Source: CAYSWH01 sp964434775
Lineage (GTDB): Bacteria > Patescibacteriota > JACMRA01
Assembly: GCA_964434775.1 (NCBI GenBank)
Contig: CAYSWH010000023.1
Location: 1-25,111 of the forward strand
Direction of reading: 5' to 3'
Length of the DNA stretch: 25,111 nt
Shown here: positions 7,523 to 15,573 of the stretch, in pieces
Numbering within the stretch: the stretch's first letter is position 1
Layout of the letters: each line of letters opens with the position of its first letter
Notes under the pieces: model-generated
Told to the model about the DNA's origin: nothing
Seen by the model: the letters and a program-made list of their open reading frames with translations, nothing else
Databases searched by the model: none
Translations under genes and position numbers: made by a program

Positions 7523-8311
7523 TCACACTTGCAAAACGTAATATTTATTGTTTCTATGAATTATTTCAACTTTCAAGTCAAGTAGTTCGCTGATAATCTT
7601 AGAATTCAAAAAGTCCTGTTTTGATCCTTGAGCAAAGATTTCTCCGTTTTTTAGTAAAATTACGTCGGTAATACATTTTGGCAGTTCTTCCAGATAATGA
7701 GTGACGTAAATCAACGGTCTATCTTCAGCCAAGGCATCAACTTCTTGCAGGAAAAACTCTCTAGCGTGAAGGTCCAGTCCAACTGCCGGTTCATCAAAGA
7801 TTAAAAGTTTGGCGTTATTAATTAATGCTCTAGCCAGCAACGATTTCCTTTTCTCACCGTCAGAAAGGCTTTCAAAATTTGATTCAAATTTATCTGCAAT
7901 TCCGAAGTAGGCTAGTTTTTCTTTGGCTTTCTCCAAGATTTTAAAATATTGCTCCTGATCATTGTCTCTGCCAAAGCTGTAAAAACCATCTTCACCGCTA
8001 GCTACAACTTCTCCGGTTGTTTGCTTCTGCCCGAATTGATAAAGTAGGCGACTGGACACAAAACCGATTTCTTTACGCAAAAGATGTAAGGGAGTTTCTC
8101 CGAATCTTTTACCGAAAATTTCTACCTTACTTCCATAGCTAGGTACTAAATCGGCTGACAAAACTCTCAACAAAAAGGACTTGCCGGCTCCGTTTGGACC
8201 AATTACGGCTACTCTCTGGTTTTGGTTAACCGTAAAATTTAGATTATTAAGAATTTTTTTGCCGTTTCTGGAAATATTGAGGTTTTTTACCTTTATAATC
8301 TCTTGTTCCAT
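7523..8311 (-). CDS. Soluble ABC-type ATPase, no adjacent permease
   Basis: 262-residue ABC ATPase with all core motifs: Walker A GPNGAGKS (38-45), signature LSDGE (149-153, a variant of LSGGQ), Walker B LLIFDEP (169-175) with D-loop GLD (178-180), and H-loop H205. No permease or binding protein is nearby. The sequence resembles the orphan ModF/YlmA-like ATP-binding proteins more than a typical importer component, but substrate and partner are unknown. It lies 12 bases upstream of ilvC in the same direction, which may mean only a shared promoter rather than shared function. Confidence 0.85.
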   Translation of the reverse strand: MEQEIIKVKNLNISRNGKKILNNLNFTVNQNQRVAVIGPNGAGKSFLLRVLSADLVPSYGSKVEIFGKRFGETPLHLLRKEIGFVSSRLLYQFGQKQTTGEVVASGEDGFYSFGRDNDQEQYFKILEKAKEKLAYFGIADKFESNFESLSDGEKRKSLLARALINNAKLLIFDEPAVGLDLHAREFFLQEVDALAEDRPLIYVTHYLEELPKCITDVILLKNGEIFAQGSKQDFLNSKIISELLDLKVEIIHRNNKYYVLQV

Positions 8312-8327
8312 ATCTTAATGTGTTTAA

Positions 8328-8356
8328 TTCTTATGACACTCTCATTTAGAAGTCAA
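8328..8356 (-). promoter_or_regulatory. Possible promoter of the ABC ATPase-ilvC unit
   Basis: TTGACT (8351-8356), a 17-base spacer and TAAGAA (8328-8333), about 17 bases ahead of the ATG at 8309-8311. The -10 is weak, so this is tentative. Confidence 0.3.
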
Positions 8357-8479
8357 ATTATTTGGCTATTAGCCACTGATTCAAAGACAATTATTTTGGA
8401 GAAGGTAAACTCTATATAGACGTAGAAACAAACTAAATTTGGTTATTACATAAAAATTCAATAAGCAAAGTGATTCTAC

Positions 8480-8508
8480 TTGACAGCAAAGAACAAATCA
8501 AACAAAGT
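8480..8508 (+). promoter_or_regulatory. Possible promoter of tRNA-Pro
   Basis: A perfect TTGACA (8480-8485) is followed after 17 bases by CAAAGT (8503-8508). The predicted start is about 8 bases before the mature tRNA. The -10 is poor. Bases 8312-8479 otherwise show no gene. Confidence 0.35.
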
Positions 8509-8522
8509 CAAACGATTGAATT

Positions 8523-8597
8523 CGGGATGTGGTGCACCGGTAGCATGCCTGCTTTGGGAGCAGGAGGTACAGGGTTCAATTCCCTGCATCCCGACCA
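8523..8597 (+). tRNA. tRNA-Pro (anticodon UGG)
   Basis: A full cloverleaf is visible. The acceptor stem CGGGATG (8523-8529) pairs with CATCCCG (8587-8593). The anticodon stem CCTGC/GCAGG encloses the loop TTTGGGA with anticodon TGG. The T stem CAGGG/CCCTG encloses TTCAATT. The discriminator A and the 3' CCA (8595-8597) are encoded in the DNA. It stands alone with non-coding DNA on both sides. Confidence 0.96.
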
Positions 8598-8694
8598 GAA
8601 ATATGACAGAATTGATAATTAAAAAAACATTCAGAGAAAACCTATTTTCTTAATAAAAAAATAACCTGCTGATTAGAAAAACTTTCAATAGCAC

Positions 8695-8716
8695 AAGTTT
8701 TTGAACAAACTTTTTT
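8695..8716 (+). terminator. Weak hairpin with T-run downstream of tRNA-Pro
   Basis: AAGTTT (8695-8700) and AAACTT (8707-8712) form a 6-bp, AT-rich stem followed by a T-run on the plus strand. It could end the tRNA transcript about 100 bases after the CCA. The stem is weak, so the call is uncertain. Bases 8598-8694 show nothing else. Confidence 0.3.
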
Positions 8717-8718
8717 AT

Positions 8719-9090
8719 TTATTTTTTATACAACTCGTCGTTATAATAGTATCCTTCTTTTTGAGCTCCCTCCACAGTTTCAAAACAGGCACTAGGCGCT
8801 TCTCCTTCAGGAATGCTTTCTAAGATAAGTTTCTTACCCTCATGATCAATCCAACCCAATACCGGTTTAGATTCAGGACATACCTCTTTAGCTGAAACCG
8901 GCACTGCTTCGGTCTCCGAACTGGCACCCAAAACTTGGTTACTATCAGAACTATCCATATAATAAGGCAGATTAATTGCATCGTCATATGTTTCCAGAGT
9001 AGGGTTTTGCACGTAATTTATAACTGCAAAGCTCAAGAATATTCCTGACAGTAGAGTCATAAAAAAGAATCTTAGCGGTCTTTCTTGCAT
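8719..9090 (-). CDS. Small membrane-anchored protein with an Ada/sunset-like C-terminal motif
   Basis: 123 residues. Residues 1-8 are polar and basic, and 9-27 form one hydrophobic segment (signal anchor or uncleaved signal), so the rest is probably outside the membrane. After it comes a low-complexity linker containing VLGA (53-56). The last 55 residues (C71-P, PVLGWID at 76-82, ACFETVEGAQKEGYY at 101-115) resemble the small zinc-ribbon-like Ada/sunset domains with their CF-x(3)-EGA-Q-x-GY ending. Two cysteines (C71, C102) could pair or bind metal. No enzymatic function can be assigned. It stands alone and carries an A-rich, weak Shine-Dalgarno (AAAAGG). Confidence 0.6.
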   Translation of the reverse strand: MQERPLRFFFMTLLSGIFLSFAVINYVQNPTLETYDDAINLPYYMDSSDSNQVLGASSETEAVPVSAKEVCPESKPVLGWIDHEGKKLILESIPEGEAPSACFETVEGAQKEGYYYNDELYKK

Positions 9091-9187
9091 AAATAGTAAC
9101 CTTTTTTATTTTTGTCTTCTTTAAGTATATTTATTTTTTTTGATATATGCAAATGTCTTAGAATAATTTAGAATAAACTAGCTTATC

Positions 9188-9874
9188 TTAAATCAAACCC
9201 TTGTCTTTTAAACTAACATAACCCTCTTTGGAAATAATGACATGGTCTAAAACCTCAATTCCCATTATTCTACCCGCTTCCATCATTTGTTTGGTGATTT
9301 CCACATCATAATCCGAGGGTTTAAGGTCACCTGAAGGGTGATTGTGGGCTAAAATTACCGAAGAAGCTAAATTTTTTATTGCCGGCTCAAATATCTCTCG
9401 AGGATGTACCAGTGTACTGTCCAAAATCCCTACGGAAATGACTTCACGTTTGATTATTTGGTTTCTACCGTTCAAATAGAGACAGACAAAGTGTTCTTTG
9501 GTGTAATCTCCTAATTCAAAAAGTTGCTTGGCTACATCTTCAGGATCTTCAATTACCGGATGGATGGTGTCTTTATAATCAATAATTCTTTTTACAAATT
9601 CAATCGAAGCTAAAATACTACAAGCTTTGGCTGTATTAATACCGTTAATTTTAATTAAATCATCAAAAGTAATATCCAAGAATCTCTTGGGATTATAGTA
9701 AGTGAAGATTTCTTCCGCCAATTCAATTACGTTTTTACCTTTTCCCTTTGAAGTTTTTCTAGTTCCACTACCCAAAATAATAGCTAAAAGATGACTATCA
9801 CATAAAGTCTTTGCTCCCCCCTGCATAAGCCTCTCTCTAGGCCTCTCATCAATAGGGATATCAGAAATTTTCAT
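9188..9874 (-). CDS. radC: RadC family protein (JAB/MPN domain)
   Basis: 228 residues, the usual RadC length. The N-terminal half (about 1-100) carries the helix-hairpin-helix-like region (INGINTAKACSILASIEF), and the C-terminal half is the JAB metallo-isopeptidase-like domain. The metal motif is intact: H177-N-H179-P-S-G-D then D190. The family was once called a DNA repair protein, but its biochemical role is unsettled. It diverges from the helix-turn-helix/methyltransferase gene at 10074 across a 199-base gap. It is a bacterial family, which supports a bacterial host despite the archaeal-type PurP further on. Confidence 0.95.
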   Translation of the reverse strand: MKISDIPIDERPRERLMQGGAKTLCDSHLLAIILGSGTRKTSKGKGKNVIELAEEIFTYYNPKRFLDITFDDLIKINGINTAKACSILASIEFVKRIIDYKDTIHPVIEDPEDVAKQLFELGDYTKEHFVCLYLNGRNQIIKREVISVGILDSTLVHPREIFEPAIKNLASSVILAHNHPSGDLKPSDYDVEITKQMMEAGRIMGIEVLDHVIISKEGYVSLKDKGLI

Positions 9875-10073
9875 ACAATTTTGTTGTTAATTTTCCCAAG
9901 CACGGACAAAACATAATTGAACTGTAAATAAGTATTCCGACATTTCCAAATTGACATTTATAGGTATTTTCTTAATGTTTTGAAGTAAGTCTTACTGTAA
10001 AAAACTATATTTGAGAATTAAGAAGATTATTTATGGTTTACAAATATAGTAAAACTTGTCAACATAATAATAT

Positions 10074-11282
10074 ATGAAAAAAATTCGTAACTCTCATATA
10101 GCCAAAAAATACGGGGTATCACGACCAACTGTTGCCAAATGGGTCGAAGCTGCCGAGAAGAAAGAAAATAAATTGGAACTCAAAGAAAGTAAGGACAGAT
10201 TGTATATTGTCGATTCGGAAAGTAACCGCAGCGAACTTCTGAGACTAGCTGAAAAAGGTCAAAAATACCGAAATAAAATTGTTCATCAAAAACAAGAGGT
10301 TAACCCTAAACTGTATGAAATGTTTGCAGAGGAGGAAGTGGCCGGCTTGTTTTCCAACCTGGAGAACAGTCACTCTATTGGAAATGAAAATAACTTGAAA
10401 CATCAAGGAGCCGATTTCTGGTTAAAATATAACTATTCAGCTTTTAGTCGTAAAGATTCTTATCACAACTTAAAAAGAAATATTTTACAGTCAAATTTGC
10501 AATCAATTTTACTAAAACTTAGGAAATACAAAAAAGTAAATCTTTTTGACTGTGGCTGGGACTGCGGATTTTTATCCGTTGAGCTGGCTGAGGGACTAGC
10601 CAAACACAAGAAAGAAATAAACTATCATTTATGTAGTCCTAATGACAAACTTACGGAAATTACGGAAAAATATCTCCAATCAAAGTTACCCGAAATCAAC
10701 AAAATAAAGGTCAAGAAAGACATTCAAAAGGACTTTCTTTTGAGCGATCTCTTTTACGCCCGAACCGACGAGGAAACATGTAATTTGATATTACTAACCG
10801 GAGATAGACTTAATTCCATTAAAGACAGAGACTCTTTCTTCTCTCATCTTTATCAAAATTTAACTCGTGACAGCTTTGTTCTCTTGGATAGTCGAATTAT
10901 TTCCCAAGACAAGGATTTTGGATTTCAAGAATTTATAGACAGTGAAAATGTGGAGGAAGTGACCTCATGGCTCCCTGACCTTCTTGGAATAAATGAAGAA
11001 GTGGCCACTCCCGAAGACAAATTTACCGGTAATAAGCAAGATTTTGTAAGGTACTACAAGTTAAGCAAAGATTTTGATTTGATAATAAACGAAAAGGGAC
11101 TAAACCGAAAAATACGGTTTTTACAAAATCAAAAAATATATACTTGGAAGCATTTTAGTTTCCGTTACCATGAATTAGCCAAAGTTCTTGAAGAAAACCA
11201 TTTTTCCATTATTTCTTCTTACGTTCTGAGTGAAAAGAGCTTGGCCCTACTCTTCATTCAGCCTCAATTTAGAGAGGAATAA
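10074..11282 (+). CDS. Helix-turn-helix domain fused to an EgtD-like SAM methyltransferase
   Basis: 402 residues. Residues 4-26 (NSHIAKKYGVSRPTVAKWVEAAE) form a clear MerR/Xre-like helix-turn-helix, with a charged region to about 85. From about 115 the protein follows the layout of the histidine-specific methyltransferase (EgtD-like) family. A degenerate SAM motif I is seen as LFDCGWDCGFLS, then a strand LILLTGDRLNSIKDRDSFF that matches the family's G-x-N segment. A C-terminal FRYHELAKVLEENHFSII closes the fold, as in EgtD. The expected GxGxG loop is altered to DCGWDCG, so SAM binding needs proof. It runs in the same direction as the five-gene cluster but is separated from it by 260 bases, so membership is uncertain. 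Confidence 0.6.
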   Translation: MKKIRNSHIAKKYGVSRPTVAKWVEAAEKKENKLELKESKDRLYIVDSESNRSELLRLAEKGQKYRNKIVHQKQEVNPKLYEMFAEEEVAGLFSNLENSHSIGNENNLKHQGADFWLKYNYSAFSRKDSYHNLKRNILQSNLQSILLKLRKYKKVNLFDCGWDCGFLSVELAEGLAKHKKEINYHLCSPNDKLTEITEKYLQSKLPEINKIKVKKDIQKDFLLSDLFYARTDEETCNLILLTGDRLNSIKDRDSFFSHLYQNLTRDSFVLLDSRIISQDKDFGFQEFIDSENVEEVTSWLPDLLGINEEVATPEDKFTGNKQDFVRYYKLSKDFDLIINEKGLNRKIRFLQNQKIYTWKHFSFRYHELAKVLEENHFSIISSYVLSEKSLALLFIQPQFREE

Positions 11283-11503
11283 GTGATTGACTTAATAAAT
11301 TCGCTTGAGCCTTATATATTACTTTATATCCAATACTATCTCCGGGAGTACAGGCCAAAACATCCTTAAATTATGTAAAACGGCCGTCCAATTGATTAAG
11401 TTCAGATGTGCTGTTAGATAGCAAATATAATTACTTGAATGATTTATGATTTATATGTCTTAACTAAATCGGAAATAAAGGCTGGTTATTATTATTTAAA
11501 ACC

Positions 11504-11531
11504 TTGACAAATACACCTTTCTTACTAAAGG
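11504..11531 (+). promoter_or_regulatory. Possible promoter of the SWIM-MoxR-VWA cluster
   Basis: A perfect TTGACA (11504-11509) with TAAAGG (11526-11531) after a 16-base spacer, 11 bases ahead of the SWIM ATG. The -10 is weak and the transcript would be almost leaderless. The remaining gap, 11283-11503, has no gene and no strong hairpin. Confidence 0.3.
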
Positions 11532-11542
11532 CCTAAAAGGTT

Positions 11543-12871
11543 ATGACAAAATATAGTGCCGAGCAGATTCTGGAAATGGCTCCGGACCAATCCAGTATTA
11601 AGGCAGCCAAAGGCTTTACTAATTCCAAGAAATGGACTAATCTCAGTTTTTCCGAAAACAGTATATGGGGAGAGTGTCAGGGCAGTGCTAAAAATCCTTA
11701 TCGCACCGGAATAGACTTAAGTAATAATTCACCTGCTTTTAAGTGTAACTGCCCCAGTCGAAAGTTTCCGTGTAAACATGCTCTGGCTCTGTTTTTAATT
11801 TATGCTGAAAGCCCAAGCATTTTTTCTCCGGCAGAAGCTCCGACTTGGCTTCAGGAGTGGATTGGAAAGAGGCAAAAAAAGAATGAAAAAGCTGAGTCTA
11901 AAGAAGAATCTCCGGAAAACAAAGCTAAAAAGGCCAAACAAACAGAAAAAACTGCTAGACAAAGAGGTGAGAAGATGGCTGACGGCTTGGAAGAAATTGG
12001 AAATTGGTTGGAGGATGTAATGACTCAAGGGCTCGGCCAAGTACAAAATCAAAGCAGAGACTACTGGCAACAAGTCTTTACCAGATTAAATGACCAACAA
12101 CTTCCCGGATTGGCAGCCTTAATTCAAGAAATTCAAGAATTCCCGCAAGATAGGTTCTGGGCAGAAAAAACCTTGGTTAATCTCGGTAAAATTCACCTGG
12201 CCAAGAATGCGTATCAAAACCTGGAAGCTCTTGAGGAAAACAAAAAAAGGGACGTTCTGACTTTTTTAGGTGTCAGTCTCAAGCAAGAAGAGGTATTACA
12301 AAACCCCGATTCACTAAAAATTGAGGATACCTGGCAAGTAATTACCAAAATCAAAGAAACTGACGGTAAAATGAAAACTCAGAGGACCTGGCTTCAGGGA
12401 GTCAATTCCAAAAAATTTGCCATGCTTTTGGATTTTTCTTTCAAAGGGTCTCCGTTTAAATATAATTTGGAATCGGAAAATGCTTTTGATGGAGCTGTAG
12501 TCTATTATCCAAGTAATTTCCCACAAAGAGCCATCTTAGAAAAAGAAGTTAAGGGTGTGAGTAAAAAAATAATAGGGACATTCGAAACTTGGGAACATTT
12601 TTTGGAATATCAGGCTGAGGCTTTGAGTCAAAACCCTTTTTTACTTCAGCTACCAATTTCACTCAACAACATTACCCCTGTATTTGAGGAAGAGAGACTG
12701 TTACTTGTGGACTCAAATAATGATTTTTTTGAGGTTTCCGAAAACTTCGATAGAGTTTGGGAAGTTATCGCTTTTAGTGGTGGTGAAAGCTTACAAGTGT
12801 TTGGAGAATGGCGAGAGAATGATCTCTATCCGACGGTAATATCCAAAGATAAACGAAGATTAACATTATGA
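11543..12871 (+). CDS. SWIM zinc-finger protein, first gene of the five-gene MoxR/VWA cluster
   Basis: 442 residues. The SWIM zinc finger is intact: C68-x-C70 then C77-x-H79 in KCNCPSRKFPCKHAL. It is preceded by the WGECQGSAKNPY block (42-53) typical of SWIM proteins that neighbour DUF5691. A long charged, lysine-rich linker (about 107-147) follows, then a helical region (150-235) and a C-terminal beta-rich domain (about 255-440). SWIM fingers bind DNA or proteins; the target here is unknown. The ATG follows AAAAGG. The TGA stop overlaps the next ATG by four bases (ATGA), so translation of DUF5691 is coupled to it. Confidence 0.88.
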   Translation: MTKYSAEQILEMAPDQSSIKAAKGFTNSKKWTNLSFSENSIWGECQGSAKNPYRTGIDLSNNSPAFKCNCPSRKFPCKHALALFLIYAESPSIFSPAEAPTWLQEWIGKRQKKNEKAESKEESPENKAKKAKQTEKTARQRGEKMADGLEEIGNWLEDVMTQGLGQVQNQSRDYWQQVFTRLNDQQLPGLAALIQEIQEFPQDRFWAEKTLVNLGKIHLAKNAYQNLEALEENKKRDVLTFLGVSLKQEEVLQNPDSLKIEDTWQVITKIKETDGKMKTQRTWLQGVNSKKFAMLLDFSFKGSPFKYNLESENAFDGAVVYYPSNFPQRAILEKEVKGVSKKIIGTFETWEHFLEYQAEALSQNPFLLQLPISLNNITPVFEEERLLLVDSNNDFFEVSENFDRVWEVIAFSGGESLQVFGEWRENDLYPTVISKDKRRLTL

Positions 12872-14421
12872 CCAAATTCCAATCTATCGTAAAACAAGCA
12901 ATTAGAGGGGTAAATTCAGGAGGTCTTTTGACGGAAGAAATTGATCCTAGACTACAAGAGTCATTCCAAAAAATAAACCAAAGCACCCCTGTAAAGACTT
13001 TTCTTTCAAAGTCAGCAATGATTCACTACTTTGAATTAACCGGGAAAGTACCAAAAAAAACACAGACCAAATTGAGCAAAGCTCCTACCGAAAGTAAACC
13101 ATACATTTCCAAACAAGTTAAAAGTATTTTACACCAAATATTCGCCGAAGACTTGGATGATTACGAACCGGAATTTTTTTACCTGGTAAAAAAGCACGGG
13201 CAAATCCTGTCTTCGGAATTCTTACCTCCCTATCTGGAAAAGCTGTATAAAGGGAAAATTGAAGCCGACCTCTTAGAACCGATAATTGGAGAAAGAGGTC
13301 ACTGGCTGGTTAAGGAAAATATTTCCTGGCAGAATTTGTTTACTAACAATGATTTAAATCAAGATAATTGGGATTACGGAACCAAGGAGGAAAGGCTCAA
13401 ATACCTTAAGGAGCTAAGAAAAAATGATCCCCAAAAAGCCCTTGATCTGATCAAAGATGCCTGGAAGAAAGAAAAAACGAAAAGCAAATTAGACCTTCTG
13501 GAAACTTTGGAAATTAATACCAACCAAGATGACGAAGATTTTTTACACGATCTTTGGAAGAAGGGATCTAAAGATTTGTCTAACATAGCCATTGGACTTC
13601 TCGCAAAAATTCCCGATTCGAGATATTCGAAACAGCAACATATCTTTCTTAGAGAAATCATCAGTGTCAACAAGGAATTTCTAAAAGGAAAGAGGGTTAT
13701 TATAGAAGAAAATTATGATCTGCTGAATGAAAATGTTGATTTGGTACCTAATATATTGAACAAGAATCAGAAATGGGACCTGGATATCTGGCTAACAGAG
13801 CTTGTTAAGTTGGTATATTTGGACTTTTGGACAGAAATCCTGCAAGAACAGGATATTGGTAAAATAATTGATTTGCTGGAAAAAAGCTCAAAAAACAGAA
13901 CTATCTGGACTAGGGGTTTGTCCATAGCCGCTAAAAGACAACAAAGAAAAGATTGGGCTGCAAAATTATTTACCAAATTTGCTTCAATTTTTGGAGAATC
14001 AGGAGAAGAAAGAGGTGTTGTTAATTTGCTTAAACCTCAAGAAGTATCACAAATTATTAGTAAAGAATTCTCCAACCTGAACAGTCAGGGTTATAATCCG
14101 GTATTGCAACTTATTGCAACTTGTTATAAACCGACTTTTGAAAGTGAATTTATCGAACAAGGAGCGGCTCTCCAGATGGTTAAATACCTTATTCTTCAAA
14201 CTGATATCAGAGACAAATATTACTACTACAAAAGAGAGCCTTCCCAAGATTTAAGTAGATGGATTAAAATTATAAACCCGGAAATTAAACAACAAATTTA
14301 TGTCCTTTTTGAAAACAAAGTTAAGTCTGAAGGTAAAGAAATAACAGACGGTTACTTTGAAGATACTTTACAAATACTTGAAATTAGATACAGGATATAC
14401 AGAGCTTTCAACATAGATTAA
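12868..14421 (+). CDS. DUF5691 family protein
   Basis: 517 residues, predominantly helical. The family pattern is visible: GERGHWLVKENISW (about 141-154), then a WDYGTKEERLKYLKELRKNDPQKAL block (about 169-193), then repeated helical pairs such as KSKLDLLETLE and NIAIGLLAKIPDSRYS, resembling HEAT-like repeats. No catalytic motif is seen. DUF5691 is known mainly from its constant position between SWIM and MoxR genes; a scaffold or recognition role is inference. It shares an ATGA overlap with the SWIM gene and ends 27 bases before the MoxR gene. No transmembrane segment is evident. Confidence 0.82.
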   Translation: MTKFQSIVKQAIRGVNSGGLLTEEIDPRLQESFQKINQSTPVKTFLSKSAMIHYFELTGKVPKKTQTKLSKAPTESKPYISKQVKSILHQIFAEDLDDYEPEFFYLVKKHGQILSSEFLPPYLEKLYKGKIEADLLEPIIGERGHWLVKENISWQNLFTNNDLNQDNWDYGTKEERLKYLKELRKNDPQKALDLIKDAWKKEKTKSKLDLLETLEINTNQDDEDFLHDLWKKGSKDLSNIAIGLLAKIPDSRYSKQQHIFLREIISVNKEFLKGKRVIIEENYDLLNENVDLVPNILNKNQKWDLDIWLTELVKLVYLDFWTEILQEQDIGKIIDLLEKSSKNRTIWTRGLSIAAKRQQRKDWAAKLFTKFASIFGESGEERGVVNLLKPQEVSQIISKEFSNLNSQGYNPVLQLIATCYKPTFESEFIEQGAALQMVKYLILQTDIRDKYYYYKREPSQDLSRWIKIINPEIKQQIYVLFENKVKSEGKEITDGYFEDTLQILEIRYRIYRAFNID

Positions 14422-14448
14422 ACTAACTCAATTTAAAAAAATTATTAT

Positions 14449-15564
14449 ATGTCTTCCAATAATCAACAGAATTTATCTCAAGTAAAAGAAATTCTCCGGC
14501 AACATGCCGAACAACAATTTGCACAAGAAATTGAAGCTCTTAAAGAAGTTGATGACAAGCCCAAGCCTCCCAACTGGCAACTATCACCGTGGGCTGTGCT
14601 GCAATATTTACTCGGAGGAAAACTGGCAAATGACACCCAAATCAGCCCCAAATATTTTGGACAAGAGAGACTTGTCGAAACTGCCGTAGCAACTTTGGCT
14701 ACCGATAGAGCCTTACTTTTGATGGGAGTACCTGGTACTGCCAAAACCTGGATTTCCGAACATCTTTCAGCGGCTATCTCCGGAGATTCAACCTTGTTAA
14801 TCCAAGGGACTGCCGGAACTAGTGAAGACTCTATCAGGTATGGTTGGAACTATGCCAAATTAATCGCCGAAGGTCCAAGTAGGGAAGCCTTGGTGGAAAC
14901 ACCCCTAATGAAAGGTCTGGAGGATGGTAAGATCGTAAGAGTGGAAGAATTAACCAGAATTCCGGCAGATGTCCAAGATACCTTAATCACTATTCTTTCA
15001 GAAAAAACCCTACCCATTCCCGAATTAAATTCAGAGGTACAAGCAAACAGAGGTTTTAACGTAATTGCCACCGCCAATGATAAAGACAAGGGAGTCAACG
15101 ACCTTTCCAGTGCCCTTCAAAGAAGATTTAACACGGTAATTTTACCCTTACCCTCAACTAGTGAAGAGGAAGTAAAAATTGTTCAAAATAGAGTAAAAAG
15201 TATCAGCAAAACCTTGCAGTTACCTGAAATGCCCGATTCTGCCGATGAAATCAAAAAAATTGTCACTATCTTTCGAGAGTTGCGTGCCGGAGTAACGGAA
15301 GATAATAAGACCAAGCTAAAATCACCCAGCGGAACACTTTCTCCAGCCGAAGCTATTTCTGTTGCTACTCAAGGTTTGACTCTAGCCACTTATTACGGAG
15401 ACGGGAGTCTCACCTCTGAAGATTTGGCGGCCAGTCTTACCGGGGCTATAATCAAAGATCGTGTACAAGACACAGTTGTTCTTCAGGAATATCTGGAGTC
15501 GGTAGTTAAAAACAGACCGGAATGGAAAGACTTGTATCGAGCCTGTAGGGAGGTGGTAAAATAA
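14449..15564 (+). CDS. MoxR-type AAA+ ATPase
   Basis: 371 residues. Walker A is GVPGTAKT (93-100). The Walker B region reads KIVRVEEL (161-168), with Glu where Asp is usual. Sensor 1 is NVIATANDKDKG (204-215), followed by the arginine-finger region SSALQRRFNTVILPLP (220-235). The pore-side stretch TSEDSIRYGWNY (124-135) and the IPADVQDTLITILSEKTLPIPEL block (171-193) are typical of MoxR. MoxR ATPases work with VWA partners to remodel or activate proteins, as RavA does with ViaA. The VWA partner is two genes downstream. The gene is preceded by a 27-base AT-rich gap without a Shine-Dalgarno. Confidence 0.93.
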   Translation: MSSNNQQNLSQVKEILRQHAEQQFAQEIEALKEVDDKPKPPNWQLSPWAVLQYLLGGKLANDTQISPKYFGQERLVETAVATLATDRALLLMGVPGTAKTWISEHLSAAISGDSTLLIQGTAGTSEDSIRYGWNYAKLIAEGPSREALVETPLMKGLEDGKIVRVEELTRIPADVQDTLITILSEKTLPIPELNSEVQANRGFNVIATANDKDKGVNDLSSALQRRFNTVILPLPSTSEEEVKIVQNRVKSISKTLQLPEMPDSADEIKKIVTIFRELRAGVTEDNKTKLKSPSGTLSPAEAISVATQGLTLATYYGDGSLTSEDLAASLTGAIIKDRVQDTVVLQEYLESVVKNRPEWKDLYRACREVVK

Positions 15565-15573
15565 TGAAGTAAA

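Noticed and set aside
11283..11542. Riboswitch or small RNA in the gap before the SWIM gene
   Set aside because: Apart from a short CGGCCG palindrome and a weak promoter no stable hairpin or known motif was seen.
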